The notes: generated from the letters alone by a model not told the origin. A stretch of 59,964 nucleotides of DNA from Azotobacter vinelandii (GCF_001571105.1 NZ_BCTD01000020.1); one strand, 5' to 3'; positions 1 to 11,961 are shown, numbered from the stretch's first letter. Translations and numbers: made by a program.

Positions 1-153
1 GTCGTCCAGTTCGAGGGCGCCCTCCTCCGCCCGATAGGAGCCATCGCCCGCGGCGCCCTCCTCGGTAGTAGTCTCCTCTGCTGCTTCCAGGAAGGGGGAA
101 GAAACTGCCAGCAACGCCAGGGGCAGATGCGCAAGCCTGAAACGCGGATACAT
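1..153 (-). CDS. N-terminus of an exported protein, probably a TonB-dependent siderophore receptor (runs off the window)
   Basis: Only 51 codons are inside the window; the frame is open to the edge. The start is ATG at 151-153 with GAGGTAAGG just upstream. Residues 1-24 look like a Sec signal peptide (basic MYPRFRLAH, hydrophobic LPLALLAVSS, then EAAEE), followed by an acidic, low-complexity mature N-terminus ending in ALELDD. That ending is typical of the segment before the signalling or plug domain of TonB-dependent receptors. The gene lies downstream of, and in the same direction as, a PfeS/PfeR-like sensor-regulator pair, the usual arrangement for a catecholate receptor such as PfeA. The receptor identity is inferred mainly from context, since no plug or barrel is visible. 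Confidence 0.5.
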   Translation of the reverse strand, partial: MYPRFRLAHLPLALLAVSSPFLEAAEETTTEEGAAGDGSYRAEEGALELDD

Positions 154-307
154 GCCTTACCTCACTCAATATTATGTGTGGACGAACCGGCCATCTGCCC
201 GACCGAAACCGGCCCGAGCGCAGGCAGCGAAATACGGGATTCCGACGCCCGGCCCGAGCGGACCTTCCGATCCCGGAGATGGCGGCACACGATAAACTGA
301 GCTAGAT

Positions 308-326
308 GATATGAATTCCCATTTAA
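308..326 (-). promoter_or_regulatory. Fur-box candidate upstream of the receptor gene
   Basis: On the minus strand this 19-mer reads TTAAATGGGAATTCATATC. By eye it matches the Fur consensus GATAATGATAATCATTATC at 11 of 19 positions. It sits about 155 bases upstream of the receptor start, in the AT-rich part of the gap between the sensor kinase gene and the receptor. The whole 186-base gap has no other gene. A binding site for the adjacent response regulator would be expected here too, but none was recognised. Confidence 0.35.
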
Positions 327-339
327 TAGTAAAGTGCAT

Positions 340-1671
340 TTACGAAGTATACATTTTCAGGCGCAGCACCATGCGCAGTCCCGGCCGGCCGTATTCCGCC
401 CACAACCGCCCGCCCTGCTGGCAAACCAGCCGGCGGGCGATCGCCAGTCCCAACCCGAATCCGTCCCCTCCCGGCCGCGCGGCATTGAGCCGGGTAAAAG
501 GCTGAAAGATGCGTTCCAGATCGCTCTCCGGCACCCCTGGCCCCTGATCCTCGACCCACAGCAACCAATGGTCGTCCTCGATCCGGCCATCCAGGCAGAT
601 GCAACCGCCTTCCGGCGAATGGCGGATCGCATTGCGTAAAATGTTCTCCAGTGCTCGCGCCAGGCTGTTGAGGTGCCCCCACACCAGGCAGTCCGGCGGC
701 AGACGGCAGGGAAGCCGCCGGGGGTTCCAGCCGCTTTCGAAACAGGCATCCTCGCGCAGGATCTCCCACAGCGAAGCCACCGCCACCGGCTCCAGTGGCG
801 GCTGTGGCCGTTCGGTATCCATCCAGGCCAGCTCCAGGGTGCTGTCGATCAAGGCTCGCATGACGCCGACTTCGCGCAGGAGCCGCTCTTCCAGTTCGGT
901 ACCGTTCAAACCGGCCTCGCCGGCCACTTGCAGGCGGCTCAGTGGCGTGCGCAGCTCGTGGGACAGGTCGCGCAGCAACTGGCGCTGCAGGCCCAGCGAG
1001 TCCTCCAGGCGCCCGGCCATGTGATCGAAGGCGCGCCCGAGCTCCCCCAGTTCATCGCTGCGCCGCGCGACCGCCGGGTCCACGCGCGCTTCCAGATTGT
1101 CCGCGTGCAGGGCGTTGGCCAGTTCGCGCAGACGCGCCAACGGCGCGATCAGCACCCGGTACAGCCCGATGCAGAACAGCAGGGCCAGACCGGCGGGAAT
1201 CAGGTACTGAACCGCGGCCTTGTACAGGACCCGGTAACGCCAGGGACGAAAGCGCTCGGGCAGTTGGATGACCAGATAGCCGCGCTCGTCGGCCAGCGGC
1301 AGGGAGAGCAGCGGCAGATCCGGGTTGCGCCGGCTCATCGGCCACTCCAGGCCGCGCAGGAAGGTCAAACGCCGGCTCTCGATCAGTGGCCGGCTCCCCA
1401 GCGACTGCAGATTTTCATCCACCAGATCGGCCGCCCCCGGCTCCCGCGACCTCAGGTCGCGCAGAAAGGCATCCACGGCCTCGGGCCCTTCCCTGGCCAC
1501 GCGGGCGGCTTCACCGGCATAGCCCCGCAGGACTTGGCGGGCCTCGTCGGAAAGGTAGGAGGTCTGCTGATCGATCCAGCGGCCCCAGGAGCCGATCAGG
1601 AAAATCACCAGCAGGCAGAAAGCGACCAGCAGCGCGGCCAGCCGCCAGAACAGCGAATGACGGCCCGGCAC
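340..1671 (-). CDS. PfeS-like sensor histidine kinase
   Basis: A 443-residue membrane sensor kinase. It has an N-terminal membrane segment (about residues 8-27), a periplasmic region of roughly 130 residues, a second membrane segment (about 150-172), a HAMP linker, the dimerisation/phosphoacceptor box with LSHELRTPLSRLQ (His near 240), and an ATPase domain with N-box NAIRHS and glycine boxes EDQGPGVP and GLGLAIA. It starts with GTG immediately after the TGA of the upstream response regulator gene, so the two are a tight operon. The short periplasmic region and the receptor gene downstream resemble PfeS, the ferric-enterobactin-responsive kinase. The actual ligand is not known. Confidence 0.8.
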   Translation of the reverse strand: MPGRHSLFWRLAALLVAFCLLVIFLIGSWGRWIDQQTSYLSDEARQVLRGYAGEAARVAREGPEAVDAFLRDLRSREPGAADLVDENLQSLGSRPLIESRRLTFLRGLEWPMSRRNPDLPLLSLPLADERGYLVIQLPERFRPWRYRVLYKAAVQYLIPAGLALLFCIGLYRVLIAPLARLRELANALHADNLEARVDPAVARRSDELGELGRAFDHMAGRLEDSLGLQRQLLRDLSHELRTPLSRLQVAGEAGLNGTELEERLLREVGVMRALIDSTLELAWMDTERPQPPLEPVAVASLWEILREDACFESGWNPRRLPCRLPPDCLVWGHLNSLARALENILRNAIRHSPEGGCICLDGRIEDDHWLLWVEDQGPGVPESDLERIFQPFTRLNAARPGGDGFGLGLAIARRLVCQQGGRLWAEYGRPGLRMVLRLKMYTS

Positions 1672-2373
1672 TCAAGCCACCTGCAGTTCCAGCAGATAGC
1701 CCTTGCCCCATACCGTCTCCAGCCGGACACCCTGCACGCCCAGGCCGGCCAGCTTGCGCCGGATGTTGCTGATATGCATGTCGAGACTGCGGTCGTACTG
1801 GGAATAGCCGCGACGCAATACCTGCTGGTACAGAAACGGCTTGCTCAGCACCTCGCCCGGATGACGTGCGAAGGTTTCCAGCAGACGGTATTCGGTCAGC
1901 GTCAGTCCGGCCCAGCCATCGCCATGCCGGACATCGCAGCGCATCTCGTCGAGGTGCAGTGCAGAGCCGCCCCAATGCACGGGCTGCCCGCGCTCGTAGG
2001 CGACGCGCCGCAGGATCGCCTCGATGCGCACCTGCAACTCGCCCATGCCGAAGGGCTTGGGCAGGTAGTCGTCGGCCCCGCGGCTGAAGCCAGTGATGCG
2101 ATCCTGCTCGTCGCCCAGCGCGGAGATCAGGATGACCGGGACATGCCGCCGCTGGCGCAGCCGGGCCAGCACCTCGAGACCGTTGAGTCCGGGCAGCAGA
2201 ATGTCCAGGAGGATCAGATCGAAGTCGCATTCGCTGGCCAGCTCCAGGCCGCCATGGCCGTCGCTGCACAGCGTCACGACAAAGCCCCGGCGCTCCAGAT
2301 GCTCGTTCAGGTGGACGCCCAGCAGGGGATCGTCCTCGATGACCAGGATGCGGCGATTGGGAAAGCACGTCAT
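1672..2373 (-). CDS. PfeR-like OmpR-family response regulator
   Basis: 233 residues. The N-terminal receiver domain has an acidic pair near residues 13-15 (VIEDDPL), the phosphoacceptor Asp in LILLDILLPG (near 53), and the conserved Lys in LPKPFG. A C-terminal winged-helix DNA-binding domain (about 130-230) includes LTEYRLLETFARHPGEVLS and a typical R.LDMHISNIRRKL recognition region. The start is ATG, preceded by GGAG. It is first in the operon with the sensor kinase and the putative receptor, so it probably activates the receptor gene when the matching siderophore is present. That ligand assignment is by analogy with PfeR only. Confidence 0.82.
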   Translation of the reverse strand: MTCFPNRRILVIEDDPLLGVHLNEHLERRGFVVTLCSDGHGGLELASECDFDLILLDILLPGLNGLEVLARLRQRRHVPVILISALGDEQDRITGFSRGADDYLPKPFGMGELQVRIEAILRRVAYERGQPVHWGGSALHLDEMRCDVRHGDGWAGLTLTEYRLLETFARHPGEVLSKPFLYQQVLRRGYSQYDRSLDMHISNIRRKLAGLGVQGVRLETVWGKGYLLELQVA

Positions 2374-2516
2374 CTTTCAACTCCGCAAAATACGAACAAT
2401 TCTATTTCATATGCTACGGAGTACGTCTACCCGGGCCAACAGTCAGGCCCCTCCCAAAGTCTTGCACGCATCCCCTTGGCCGAGAGCCGGGGGAGCCGGG
2501 TTGGGCCCGCCCCGAC

Positions 2517-2694
2517 AGGAGCGAGCTTGCTCGCGATGCCTTGGTTCCGGTCGTCCTTTGTCGCGGACAAATCCGCCTCATCCGGTGAGCGTCCCGCGCA
2601 ACGATTGCCCACTATAGGACCCGTGCGCCGCTGGGCAAGGCTTGCTCGCGACGCTCTGGCTACGATCACGCCCGTCGCGGACGAGTCCGCCCCA
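2517..2694. repeat. Two REP-like palindromic units in the gap before relA
   Basis: The 372-base gap between the response regulator and relA holds no gene but has a duplicated palindromic unit. Copy 1 (about 2519-2576) contains GCGAGCTTGCTCGC at 2521-2534 (6-bp stem) and GCGGACAAATCCGC. Copy 2 (about 2635-2692) contains GGCTTGCTCGCGAC and GCGGACGAGTCCGC. Both copies have the same order (CTTGCTCGCGA, then about 25-30 bases, then GTCGCGGAC-AGTCCGCC-like), separated by about 60 bases. This is the look of Pseudomonas REP pairs (BIME-like) between transcription units. Confidence 0.6.
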
Positions 2695-2745
2695 GTCCTT
2701 GCCGGCCGGCAGCCGAAGCCCTTGAAGGACCCCGGGCCCGCGGCG

Positions 2746-4995
2746 TCAGGAAACCGCGCGGTGGCGGCGCGCCTCGATCACGTTGGGCAACTGGGCGATA
2801 CGCGCCAGCAGCCGGCCGAGGGCATCCAGTCCGGGGATCTCGATGGTCAGGACCATCTGCGCCGTGCTGTCTTCCTTGTTCGACAGGGTGTTGGCGGCCA
2901 GCACGTTGATCCGCTCGTTGAGCAGCACCTGGGACACGTCACGCAACAGGCCGGAACGGTCGTAGGCGCGAATGAAGATATCCACCGGGTAGGTCTGCAC
3001 CGGCACCGGTCCCCAACTGACCTGGATGATCCGTTCCGGCTCGCGGCTGGCCAGTTGCAGGGCGTTGGCGCAGTCCTGGCGATGGATGGTGACCCCGCGG
3101 CCCTGGGTGATGTAGCCGACGATGGGGTCGCCGGGCAGCGGCTGGCAGCAGCCGGCCATCTGTGTCAGCAGGTTGCCCACACCCTGGATCTGGATATCGT
3201 CGCGCTTGCCCGGCTTGTGCGGAACGCCGGCCTTGCGCGGAATCAGCTCGAACTGTCCGGCGCTGCGCTCCGGCTCGACCAGTTGCTGGGCCAGCCCGAC
3301 CACGTGGGCCAGACGCAGGTCGCCGGCGCCGAGGGCGGCGAACAGGTCCTCGGCGGTCTTCAGGTTGCTCTTTTCCGCCAGCCGGTCGTAATCCACCGGC
3401 GCCAGGTCGAGCCGGGCGAGTTCGCGCTCGAGCAGCGCCTTGCCGGCGGCGACGTTCTGGTCGCGCGCCTGCAGCTTGAACCAGTGGACGATCTTCGCCC
3501 GGGCCCGCGAGGTGGTGACGTAGCCGAGGTTGGAGTTCAGCCAGTCGCGGCTCGGCGAGCCGTTCTTGCCGGTGATGATCTCCACCTGCTCGCCGGTCTG
3601 CAGGGTGTAGTTGAGCGGCACTATGCGCCCGTCGATCTTGGCGCCGCGGCAGTTGTGGCCGATCTCGGTGTGTACCCGGTAGGCGAAGTCCAGCGGCGTG
3701 GCGCCCTTCGGCAGGTCGATGGCGTGGCCGTCCGGGGTGAACACGTAGACCCGGTCGGGCTCGATGTCGACCTGCAACTGCTCGGCCAGGCCGCCGATGT
3801 CGCCCAGTTCCTCATGCCACTCGAGCACCTGGCGCAGCCAGGCGATCTTCTCCTCGTAATGGCTGGAAGTGGACTTGAGGTCGGTGCCCTTGTAGCGCCA
3901 GTGGGCGCAGACGCCCAGCTCGGCCTCCTCGTGCATGGCGTGGGTGCGGATCTGCACTTCCAGGGTCTTGCCGTCCGGGCCGATCACCGCGGTGTGCAAC
4001 GAGCGGTAACCATTTTCCTTGGGATTGGCGATGTAGTCGTCGAACTCCCTGGGGATGTGCCGCCACAGCGAGTGGACGATGCCGAGGGCGGTATAGCAGT
4101 CGCGCACTTCCGGAACCAGCACGCGCACGGCGCGAACGTCGTAGATCTGGCTGAACTGCAGACCCTTCTTCTGCATCTTGCGCCAGATCGAGTAGATGTG
4201 CTTGGCCCGACCGTTGATGTCGGCCTTGATGCCGGCGCCGGCCAGCGCCTCCTTGAGCTCCTGGACGACCTTGGCGATGAACTGCTCGCGATCGAGCCGG
4301 CGCTCGTGGAGCAGCTTGGCGATCTGCTTGTACTGCTCGGGCTCGAGGTAGCGGAAGGCCAGATCCTCCAGCTCCCACTTGATGTGACCGATGCCGAGGC
4401 GATGGGCCAGCGGCGCATAGATGGCGGACACCTCGCGGGCGACGCGCTGGCGCCGCTCCTCGTCGGCGTGCTTGACCGCGCGGATCGCGCAGGTGCGCTC
4501 GGCCAGCTTGATCAGGGCGACACGCACGTCGTCGACCATCGCCACCAGCATCTTGCGCAGGTTCTCCACCTGGGTCTGGGCATCCAGCACCAGGGACTCG
4601 CGCGGATTGAGGCTGTCGCTGATCGCCGCCATGCGCAGCACGCCCTCGATCAGCTTGGCGACCACCTGGCCGAAACGCCGCTGCACCTCGTCCAAGGCGA
4701 TCTGCTTCTGGCGCACGCCACGATAGAGCACGGCGGCGACCAGGGAATCCTGGTCCAGCTTGAGGTCGGCGAGAATTTCCGCGATCTCCAGGCCGACCAG
4801 GAAGGTGGACGTGCCGACGGCAGGCCTCTCCGCATCCGGCCGGGCCCGCCGCTCGGCCTCGCGGACGTACTCGCAGGCCGTCTTCAGGGCCTCGCGCTCC
4901 AGGGCCGGGTCCATCTTCAGGACATGATCCAGCCAAGCCTCAAGATTGATGCTGCCGTCGGTGTTGACCGGCTGCTGCGCTCTCACCTGTACCAT
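2746..4995 (-). CDS. relA: GTP pyrophosphokinase RelA
   Basis: 749 residues, synthesising (p)ppGpp in response to uncharged tRNA on ribosomes. The start is ATG at 4993-4995, giving MVQVRAQQPVNTDGS, the usual RelA N-terminus; a longer open frame upstream is not supported. The N-terminal hydrolase-like region lacks the His-Asp pair of active hydrolases (AAVLYRGVRQ stands there), as expected of a synthetase-only RelA. The synthetase core includes YDVRAVRVLV and NPKENGYRSLHTAV. A TGS domain follows (about 405-465, with FTPDGHAIDLPKGATPLDFA), and an ACT domain closes the protein (about 665-745, with YDRSGLLRDVSQVL). It lies downstream of cysM and rlmD in the same direction. Confidence 0.95.
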   Translation of the reverse strand: MVQVRAQQPVNTDGSINLEAWLDHVLKMDPALEREALKTACEYVREAERRARPDAERPAVGTSTFLVGLEIAEILADLKLDQDSLVAAVLYRGVRQKQIALDEVQRRFGQVVAKLIEGVLRMAAISDSLNPRESLVLDAQTQVENLRKMLVAMVDDVRVALIKLAERTCAIRAVKHADEERRQRVAREVSAIYAPLAHRLGIGHIKWELEDLAFRYLEPEQYKQIAKLLHERRLDREQFIAKVVQELKEALAGAGIKADINGRAKHIYSIWRKMQKKGLQFSQIYDVRAVRVLVPEVRDCYTALGIVHSLWRHIPREFDDYIANPKENGYRSLHTAVIGPDGKTLEVQIRTHAMHEEAELGVCAHWRYKGTDLKSTSSHYEEKIAWLRQVLEWHEELGDIGGLAEQLQVDIEPDRVYVFTPDGHAIDLPKGATPLDFAYRVHTEIGHNCRGAKIDGRIVPLNYTLQTGEQVEIITGKNGSPSRDWLNSNLGYVTTSRARAKIVHWFKLQARDQNVAAGKALLERELARLDLAPVDYDRLAEKSNLKTAEDLFAALGAGDLRLAHVVGLAQQLVEPERSAGQFELIPRKAGVPHKPGKRDDIQIQGVGNLLTQMAGCCQPLPGDPIVGYITQGRGVTIHRQDCANALQLASREPERIIQVSWGPVPVQTYPVDIFIRAYDRSGLLRDVSQVLLNERINVLAANTLSNKEDSTAQMVLTIEIPGLDALGRLLARIAQLPNVIEARRHRAVS

Positions 4996-5107
4996 GTATC
5001 TACCTTTCCCCCAGCATGTCTTCCATGCCGAACAAACATCAGCCGGAATCGGGCTGCCTGGAAACGAAAAATGCGGCTCTCCTGCCGGCGAGACTCGACG
5101 CCCCGCC

Positions 5108-6472
5108 TCAGCCCGCCGCGGGCTCTCTCTCGAACAACGCCATGGCCTCGACATGGGCGGTCTGCGGGAACATATCGAGAATGCCGGCACGCCGCAGCCG
5201 ATAGCCCTGTCCGGCCAGTTCCGCGGCATCCCGTGCCAGGGTCGCCGGATTGCAGGAAACATATAGCACCCGCCCGGCTCCCAGGCTGCCCACCTGCCGC
5301 ACGGCCTCCAGCGCGCCGTCACGGGGCGGATCGCACAGCACCGCGGCGAAGCCGGCGGCAGCCCAGGACGCCCCTGCCAGCGGCTTCGACAGGTCCGCTT
5401 GCCAGAAGTGCAGGTTGTTCAGTCCATTACGGGTCGCATTTTCCCTGCCGCGCTCGACCATCGGCGCCACGCCCTCCACCGCCACCACCTCGCGCGAGCG
5501 CTGCGCCAGCGGCAGGGCGAAGTTGCCCAGACCGCTGAACAGATCGAGCACCCGCTCCTCCGGCCGAGGCGCCAGCCACTCCAGGGCCTGGACGACCATC
5601 GCCTCGTTCACCACGGCGTTGACCTGCACGAAGTCGCCGGGACGGTAGTGCAGCTCCAGTCCCCAGGGCTCCAGGCGGTAGTCCAGCGGGGCCTCCGGTG
5701 CGTCCGCCCGCGGCTCGTCCCTGCCCTGCAGCCAGAGCTGGGCGGCGTGTTCGCGACAGAAGACGCGCAGGCGCTGCAGGTCAGCGTCCGCAAGGGGCGC
5801 AGTATGGCGCACCAGAATGGCGCTTGTATTGCCGTGGAACAACTCGACATGGCCCAGCGCCCGGGGCCTCGCCAGACCGTGGAGAAGCGCGGGCAAGGCG
5901 CGCAGGATGGGCTGCAGCGGCCGCACCAGCACCGGGCAATCGTCGATGGCGACGATCGCCTGGCTGGCCGCGGCGCGAAAGCCCACCTCCAGCCGCCCGG
6001 AGGTGGCATCCCAGCGCACCGCGATGCGCGCCCGGCGGCGGTAGCCGAATTCCGGACCGACCAGGGGCGGCGCCCACTCCTCGGGTGCGAGGCCGGCGAA
6101 GCGCGCCAGTTGCTCGGCGAGGGTGCGCTGCTTCAGGGCCAGTTGCTCGGCATGGGGCAATGCCTGCAGGGTGCAGCCGCCGCAACGGCCGGCATGCGCG
6201 CAGGGCGCGGCGCGGCGCAACGGGCCGGCGGCCAGGATGCGCTCGGCGTGGGCATCGACGATACGGTTGCGCGCGCCGAGCACACGGGCCTCGACCCGCT
6301 CGCCGGCCAGGGCGCCGGAGACGAACCAGGTACGGCCGTCGACGAAGGCGATGCCACGGCCGTCGTGGGCCAGGCGCTCGATGCTCAGGACCTGCTTCCT
6401 GCCCACCTGCAGGGGCGCCGAGCGGGCACCGCCGCTGGGCTGGAAGCGCAGGCCGCCGGTACGTCTAGTCAC
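5108..6472 (-). CDS. rlmD: 23S rRNA (uracil-1939-C5)-methyltransferase RlmD
   Basis: 454 residues from the GTG at 6470-6472 (VTRRTGGLRFQPSGG). A TTG 12 codons upstream overlaps the cysM stop but has no ribosome-binding site and would extend the protein beyond the usual length. An N-terminal TRAM domain is followed by the Fe-S cysteines CAHAGRCGGC and a later Cys in IDDCPVL. The SAM-binding motif is VLDLFSGLGNFALPLA, and the catalytic region is DPPRDGA then VSCNPATLARD, with the nucleophilic Cys. It methylates U1939 of 23S rRNA. It is between cysM and relA in one direction, a conserved pseudomonad order. Confidence 0.93.
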   Translation of the reverse strand: MTRRTGGLRFQPSGGARSAPLQVGRKQVLSIERLAHDGRGIAFVDGRTWFVSGALAGERVEARVLGARNRIVDAHAERILAAGPLRRAAPCAHAGRCGGCTLQALPHAEQLALKQRTLAEQLARFAGLAPEEWAPPLVGPEFGYRRRARIAVRWDATSGRLEVGFRAAASQAIVAIDDCPVLVRPLQPILRALPALLHGLARPRALGHVELFHGNTSAILVRHTAPLADADLQRLRVFCREHAAQLWLQGRDEPRADAPEAPLDYRLEPWGLELHYRPGDFVQVNAVVNEAMVVQALEWLAPRPEERVLDLFSGLGNFALPLAQRSREVVAVEGVAPMVERGRENATRNGLNNLHFWQADLSKPLAGASWAAAGFAAVLCDPPRDGALEAVRQVGSLGAGRVLYVSCNPATLARDAAELAGQGYRLRRAGILDMFPQTAHVEAMALFEREPAAG

Positions 6473-6504
6473 GTCGGAAGGCCCCGCCCGGTGTGAAGAT
6501 CGAT

Positions 6505-7404
6505 TCAAGGCTGGTCATAGACACCCGTGGACAGATAGCGGTCGCCGCGGTCGCAGATGATCGCCACCAGCACCGCATTCTCCACCTCGCACGACAGGCG
6601 CAGCATGGCCGCCACCGCCCCGCCCGAGGACACGCCGCAGAAGATGCCCTCCTCGCGGGCCAGGCGACGCATGGTGTCTTCGGCTTCGCTCTGCGCCATG
6701 TCGATCACCTGATCGACCCGGGAGGCATCGAAGATCTTCGGCAGGTACTCCTGCGGCCAGCGGCGGATGCCGGGAATCGCCGAGCCCTCCTGCGGCTGCA
6801 GGCCGACGATGCGTATCGCCGGGTTCTGCTCCTTGAGATAGCGCGAGGTGCCCATGATGGTGCCGGTGGTGCCCATGGAACTGATGAAGTGGGTGATTCG
6901 GCCCTGGGTCTGGCGCCAGATCTCCGGGCCGGTACCCTCGTAGTGGGCCTGCGGGTTGTCCTGGTTGCCGAACTGGTCGAGCACCTTGCCGCGCCCCTCG
7001 CCTTGCATCTTCAGTGCCAGGTCTCGGGCACCCTCCATGCCCTCGGCCTTGCTCACCAGCAGCAGCTCGGCGCCATAGGCGGTCATCGCCGCCTTGCGCT
7101 CGGCGCTCATGTTGTCCGGCATGATCAGGATCATCCGGTAGCCCTTGATCGCTGCCGCCATGGCCAGGGCGATGCCGGTGTTACCGGAAGTGGCTTCGAT
7201 CAGGGTATCGCCGGGGCGGATGTCGCCGCGCAGCTCGGCGCGGGTGATCATCGACAGTGCCGGGCGGTCCTTCACCGAACCGGCCGGATTGTTGCCCTCC
7301 AGCTTGACCAGCAGGGTGTTCGAGGTTTCTCCCGGCAGGCGCTGCAGGCGCACCAGCGGGGTATTGCCGATGCACTCGGCGATGGTGGGGAAATGCACTG
7401 TCAT
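6505..7404 (-). CDS. cysM: Cysteine synthase B (O-acetylserine sulfhydrylase)
   Basis: 299 residues, the standard CysM length, starting MTVHFPTIAECIGNTPLV at ATG 7402-7404. It is a PLP-dependent fold-type II enzyme. The Schiff-base Lys is in NPAGSVKDRPA, the phosphate/substrate loop is EATSGNTGIALA, and the C-terminal GVSSGGAVAA fits the cofactor loop. It makes cysteine from O-acetylserine and sulfide or thiosulfate. The stop lies just upstream of rlmD, so cysM, rlmD and relA probably share transcripts. gacS is transcribed divergently upstream across a 318-base gap, in which no clear promoter was picked out. Confidence 0.94.
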   Translation of the reverse strand: MTVHFPTIAECIGNTPLVRLQRLPGETSNTLLVKLEGNNPAGSVKDRPALSMITRAELRGDIRPGDTLIEATSGNTGIALAMAAAIKGYRMILIMPDNMSAERKAAMTAYGAELLLVSKAEGMEGARDLALKMQGEGRGKVLDQFGNQDNPQAHYEGTGPEIWRQTQGRITHFISSMGTTGTIMGTSRYLKEQNPAIRIVGLQPQEGSAIPGIRRWPQEYLPKIFDASRVDQVIDMAQSEAEDTMRRLAREEGIFCGVSSGGAVAAMLRLSCEVENAVLVAIICDRGDRYLSTGVYDQP

Positions 7405-7722
7405 GGAAACGCTCGGTGTCCTGAATCGGAAATGGGCTGCTCGGTCCGCACGGCATCCCTGCCGCCATGCTGCATGGGCGCCGCTCGCCATGCTCCCGGC
7501 ATGGCCCGCCGCGACACCCGGCCTGGCAACGGGCTTCGCTCCCGGGAAGCGGAGTCGGAGCCGTCAGGCCACAGGGGAGCCTATGATAGCCGGCAAAGCG
7601 CTGCAGGCCATCATCCGGAATCGGCGCACTTACATTCCAAATGGTTATGAGAACGCTTCTATTGCGCCGTCGGGTCTGTCGCTACACTCACTGCCTTCCC
7701 AAATTCCTCACGGAGAATCGGG

Positions 7723-10476
<2,754 letters not shown>

Positions 10477-10502
10477 GCGGAAACCGGAGACGGCACCGTC
10501 GA

Positions 10503-11564
10503 CTACCGCGCGAACAGCTCCAGTTGCTCGCCCTCCCCGCGCCGGTCGAGCAGCCGTACACCGACGCCGAGCAGACGCACCGGCCGGGCGCCGCGGGCGA
10601 AGGCGGCGCCGAGCAGCAGCCGGTAGCTATCCAGGTCCCGACCGGCGCCGGCCTGCTCCAGGGTGGTCTGGGTGAAATCGTGGAACTTCACCTTGACGAA
10701 GGGCTTGTCCGGTCGGTAGCCGCCATCCAGCCGCGCCAGGCGCCCGTCGAGCGCCTCCAGCAGTGACGGCAGTTGTTCCAGGCAAGCGGCCAGATCCGGC
10801 AGATCCCGTTCGTAGGTGCGCTCCACGCTCAGCGACTGGCGGCGACTGTCGACCGTCACCGGACGCTCGTCGATCCCGCGCGCCAGCAGGGCCAGACGCT
10901 CGCCGAAGCTGCCGAACTCGCGCATCAGGGCCAGCCGGCTCCACTGACGCAACTCGGCGCAGGTACGAACGCCCAGGCGCGCAAGACGCTCGGCGGTGAC
11001 CTTGCCGACGCCGTGCAACCGGCTCACCGGCAGTTCGGCGACGAAGGCCTCGACCTCGGCCGGAGGGATCACGAACAGGCCATCGGGCTTGCGCCAGTCG
11101 CTGGCGATCTTGGCGAGGAACTTGTTGGGGGCGACACCGGCCGACACCGTGATGCGCAGCTCCTGCCAGACGCGCCGCCGAACGTCCTGGGCGATGCGCG
11201 TGGCACTGCCGGAAAAGTGCGGACTGGCGGAGACGTCCAGGTAAGCCTCGTCCAGCGACAGCGGCTCGACCAGTTCGCTGTAGTCGCGCAGGATGCGCTG
11301 GATCTCCCGTGACACAACCTTGTAGGCCTCGAACCGCGGCCTGACGATCAACAGCTCTGGACAGAGCTTCAACGCCTGTCGCGCGGGCATCGCCGAATGC
11401 ACGCCATAGGCGCGCGCTTCGTAATTGCAGGTGGCAATCACCCCACGCCGATCCGGCGCGCCACCCACCGCCAGCGGCCGGCCGGCCAGGCGAGGATCGT
11501 CGCGCATCTCGATGGCTGCGTAGAAACAGTCACAATCGACGTGGATGATCTTTCTGCCGCTCAT
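10503..11564 (-). CDS. dinB: DNA polymerase IV
   Basis: 353 residues of the Y-family translesion polymerase. The start is ATG at 11562-11564, giving MSGRKIIHVDCDCFYAAIE with the first catalytic Asp. The second acidic pair is in PLSLDEAYLDV. Helix-hairpin-helix region VSRLHGVGKVTAERLARLG and a C-terminal little-finger domain follow. A longer frame extends upstream, but the family starts here. The 3' end converges on gacS with a 26-base gap. No LexA box was located in the short upstream gap. Confidence 0.94.
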   Translation of the reverse strand: MSGRKIIHVDCDCFYAAIEMRDDPRLAGRPLAVGGAPDRRGVIATCNYEARAYGVHSAMPARQALKLCPELLIVRPRFEAYKVVSREIQRILRDYSELVEPLSLDEAYLDVSASPHFSGSATRIAQDVRRRVWQELRITVSAGVAPNKFLAKIASDWRKPDGLFVIPPAEVEAFVAELPVSRLHGVGKVTAERLARLGVRTCAELRQWSRLALMREFGSFGERLALLARGIDERPVTVDSRRQSLSVERTYERDLPDLAACLEQLPSLLEALDGRLARLDGGYRPDKPFVKVKFHDFTQTTLEQAGAGRDLDSYRLLLGAAFARGARPVRLLGVGVRLLDRRGEGEQLELFAR

Positions 11565-11610
11565 GGCACCCGTATGCCACTCGGAGCCGGGCCTTGGCAG
11601 TCCGGCGGAC

Positions 11611-11961
11611 TCAGTGCGCCGCCACGTCCTTGTTGGAGGCACGCTCCGAACGGATGCCACGGACACGGAAGCCGTCGGGGCCGTTGATATCGACGGGCTG
11701 CCAGATCCGCCAGGCCTCGTCGGCGCCGATCGCTCGTATCTCGACGACGCTGCTGCCGACCACCCGACCGGCCTTGAGGATCTCAAGATCGATGGCCACG
11801 TTTTCCAGATCGAATCCCGAGACGTTCACTCCGGTGCCCTGGAGATAGGTCTTGTGACTCATGGTAATCAACTGCATGTTGCGCAACTTGATGTCACCTT
11901 CGGCCGAGGCGCCGACCGAAAACAGCAGCGCCACCAGCGCCATCTTCACTCTTGACTGCAT
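11611..11961 (-). CDS. Small exported protein, FxLYD-like
   Basis: 116 residues. The start is ATG at 11959-11961 with GGGGGATTCA upstream; seven possible codons upstream are ignored. Residues 1-20 form a Sec signal peptide (MQSRVKMALVALLFSVGASA, cut near SA-EG). The mature part, with FDLENVAIDLEILKAGRVVGSS, is an all-beta, immunoglobulin-like sequence resembling FxLYD-type domains (short hydrophobic strands, a V.V.V pattern). It ends in a basic tail (RVRGIRSERASNKD). It lies upstream of dinB in the same direction, with a 46-base gap. The function is not known; the fold is an inference. Confidence 0.6.
   Translation of the reverse strand: MQSRVKMALVALLFSVGASAEGDIKLRNMQLITMSHKTYLQGTGVNVSGFDLENVAIDLEILKAGRVVGSSVVEIRAIGADEAWRIWQPVDINGPDGFRVRGIRSERASNKDVAAH

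Noticed and set aside
4996..5322. Extension of relA upstream of position 4995
   Set aside because: The open frame continues through the gap and into rlmD on the same strand, but RelA proteins begin MVQVRA, and the extra residues are a shadow of rlmD in another frame.
673..5538. Very long plus-strand open frame of over 1600 codons
   Set aside because: It lies opposite the sensor kinase, response regulator and relA; its composition is that of an antisense shadow in high-GC DNA.
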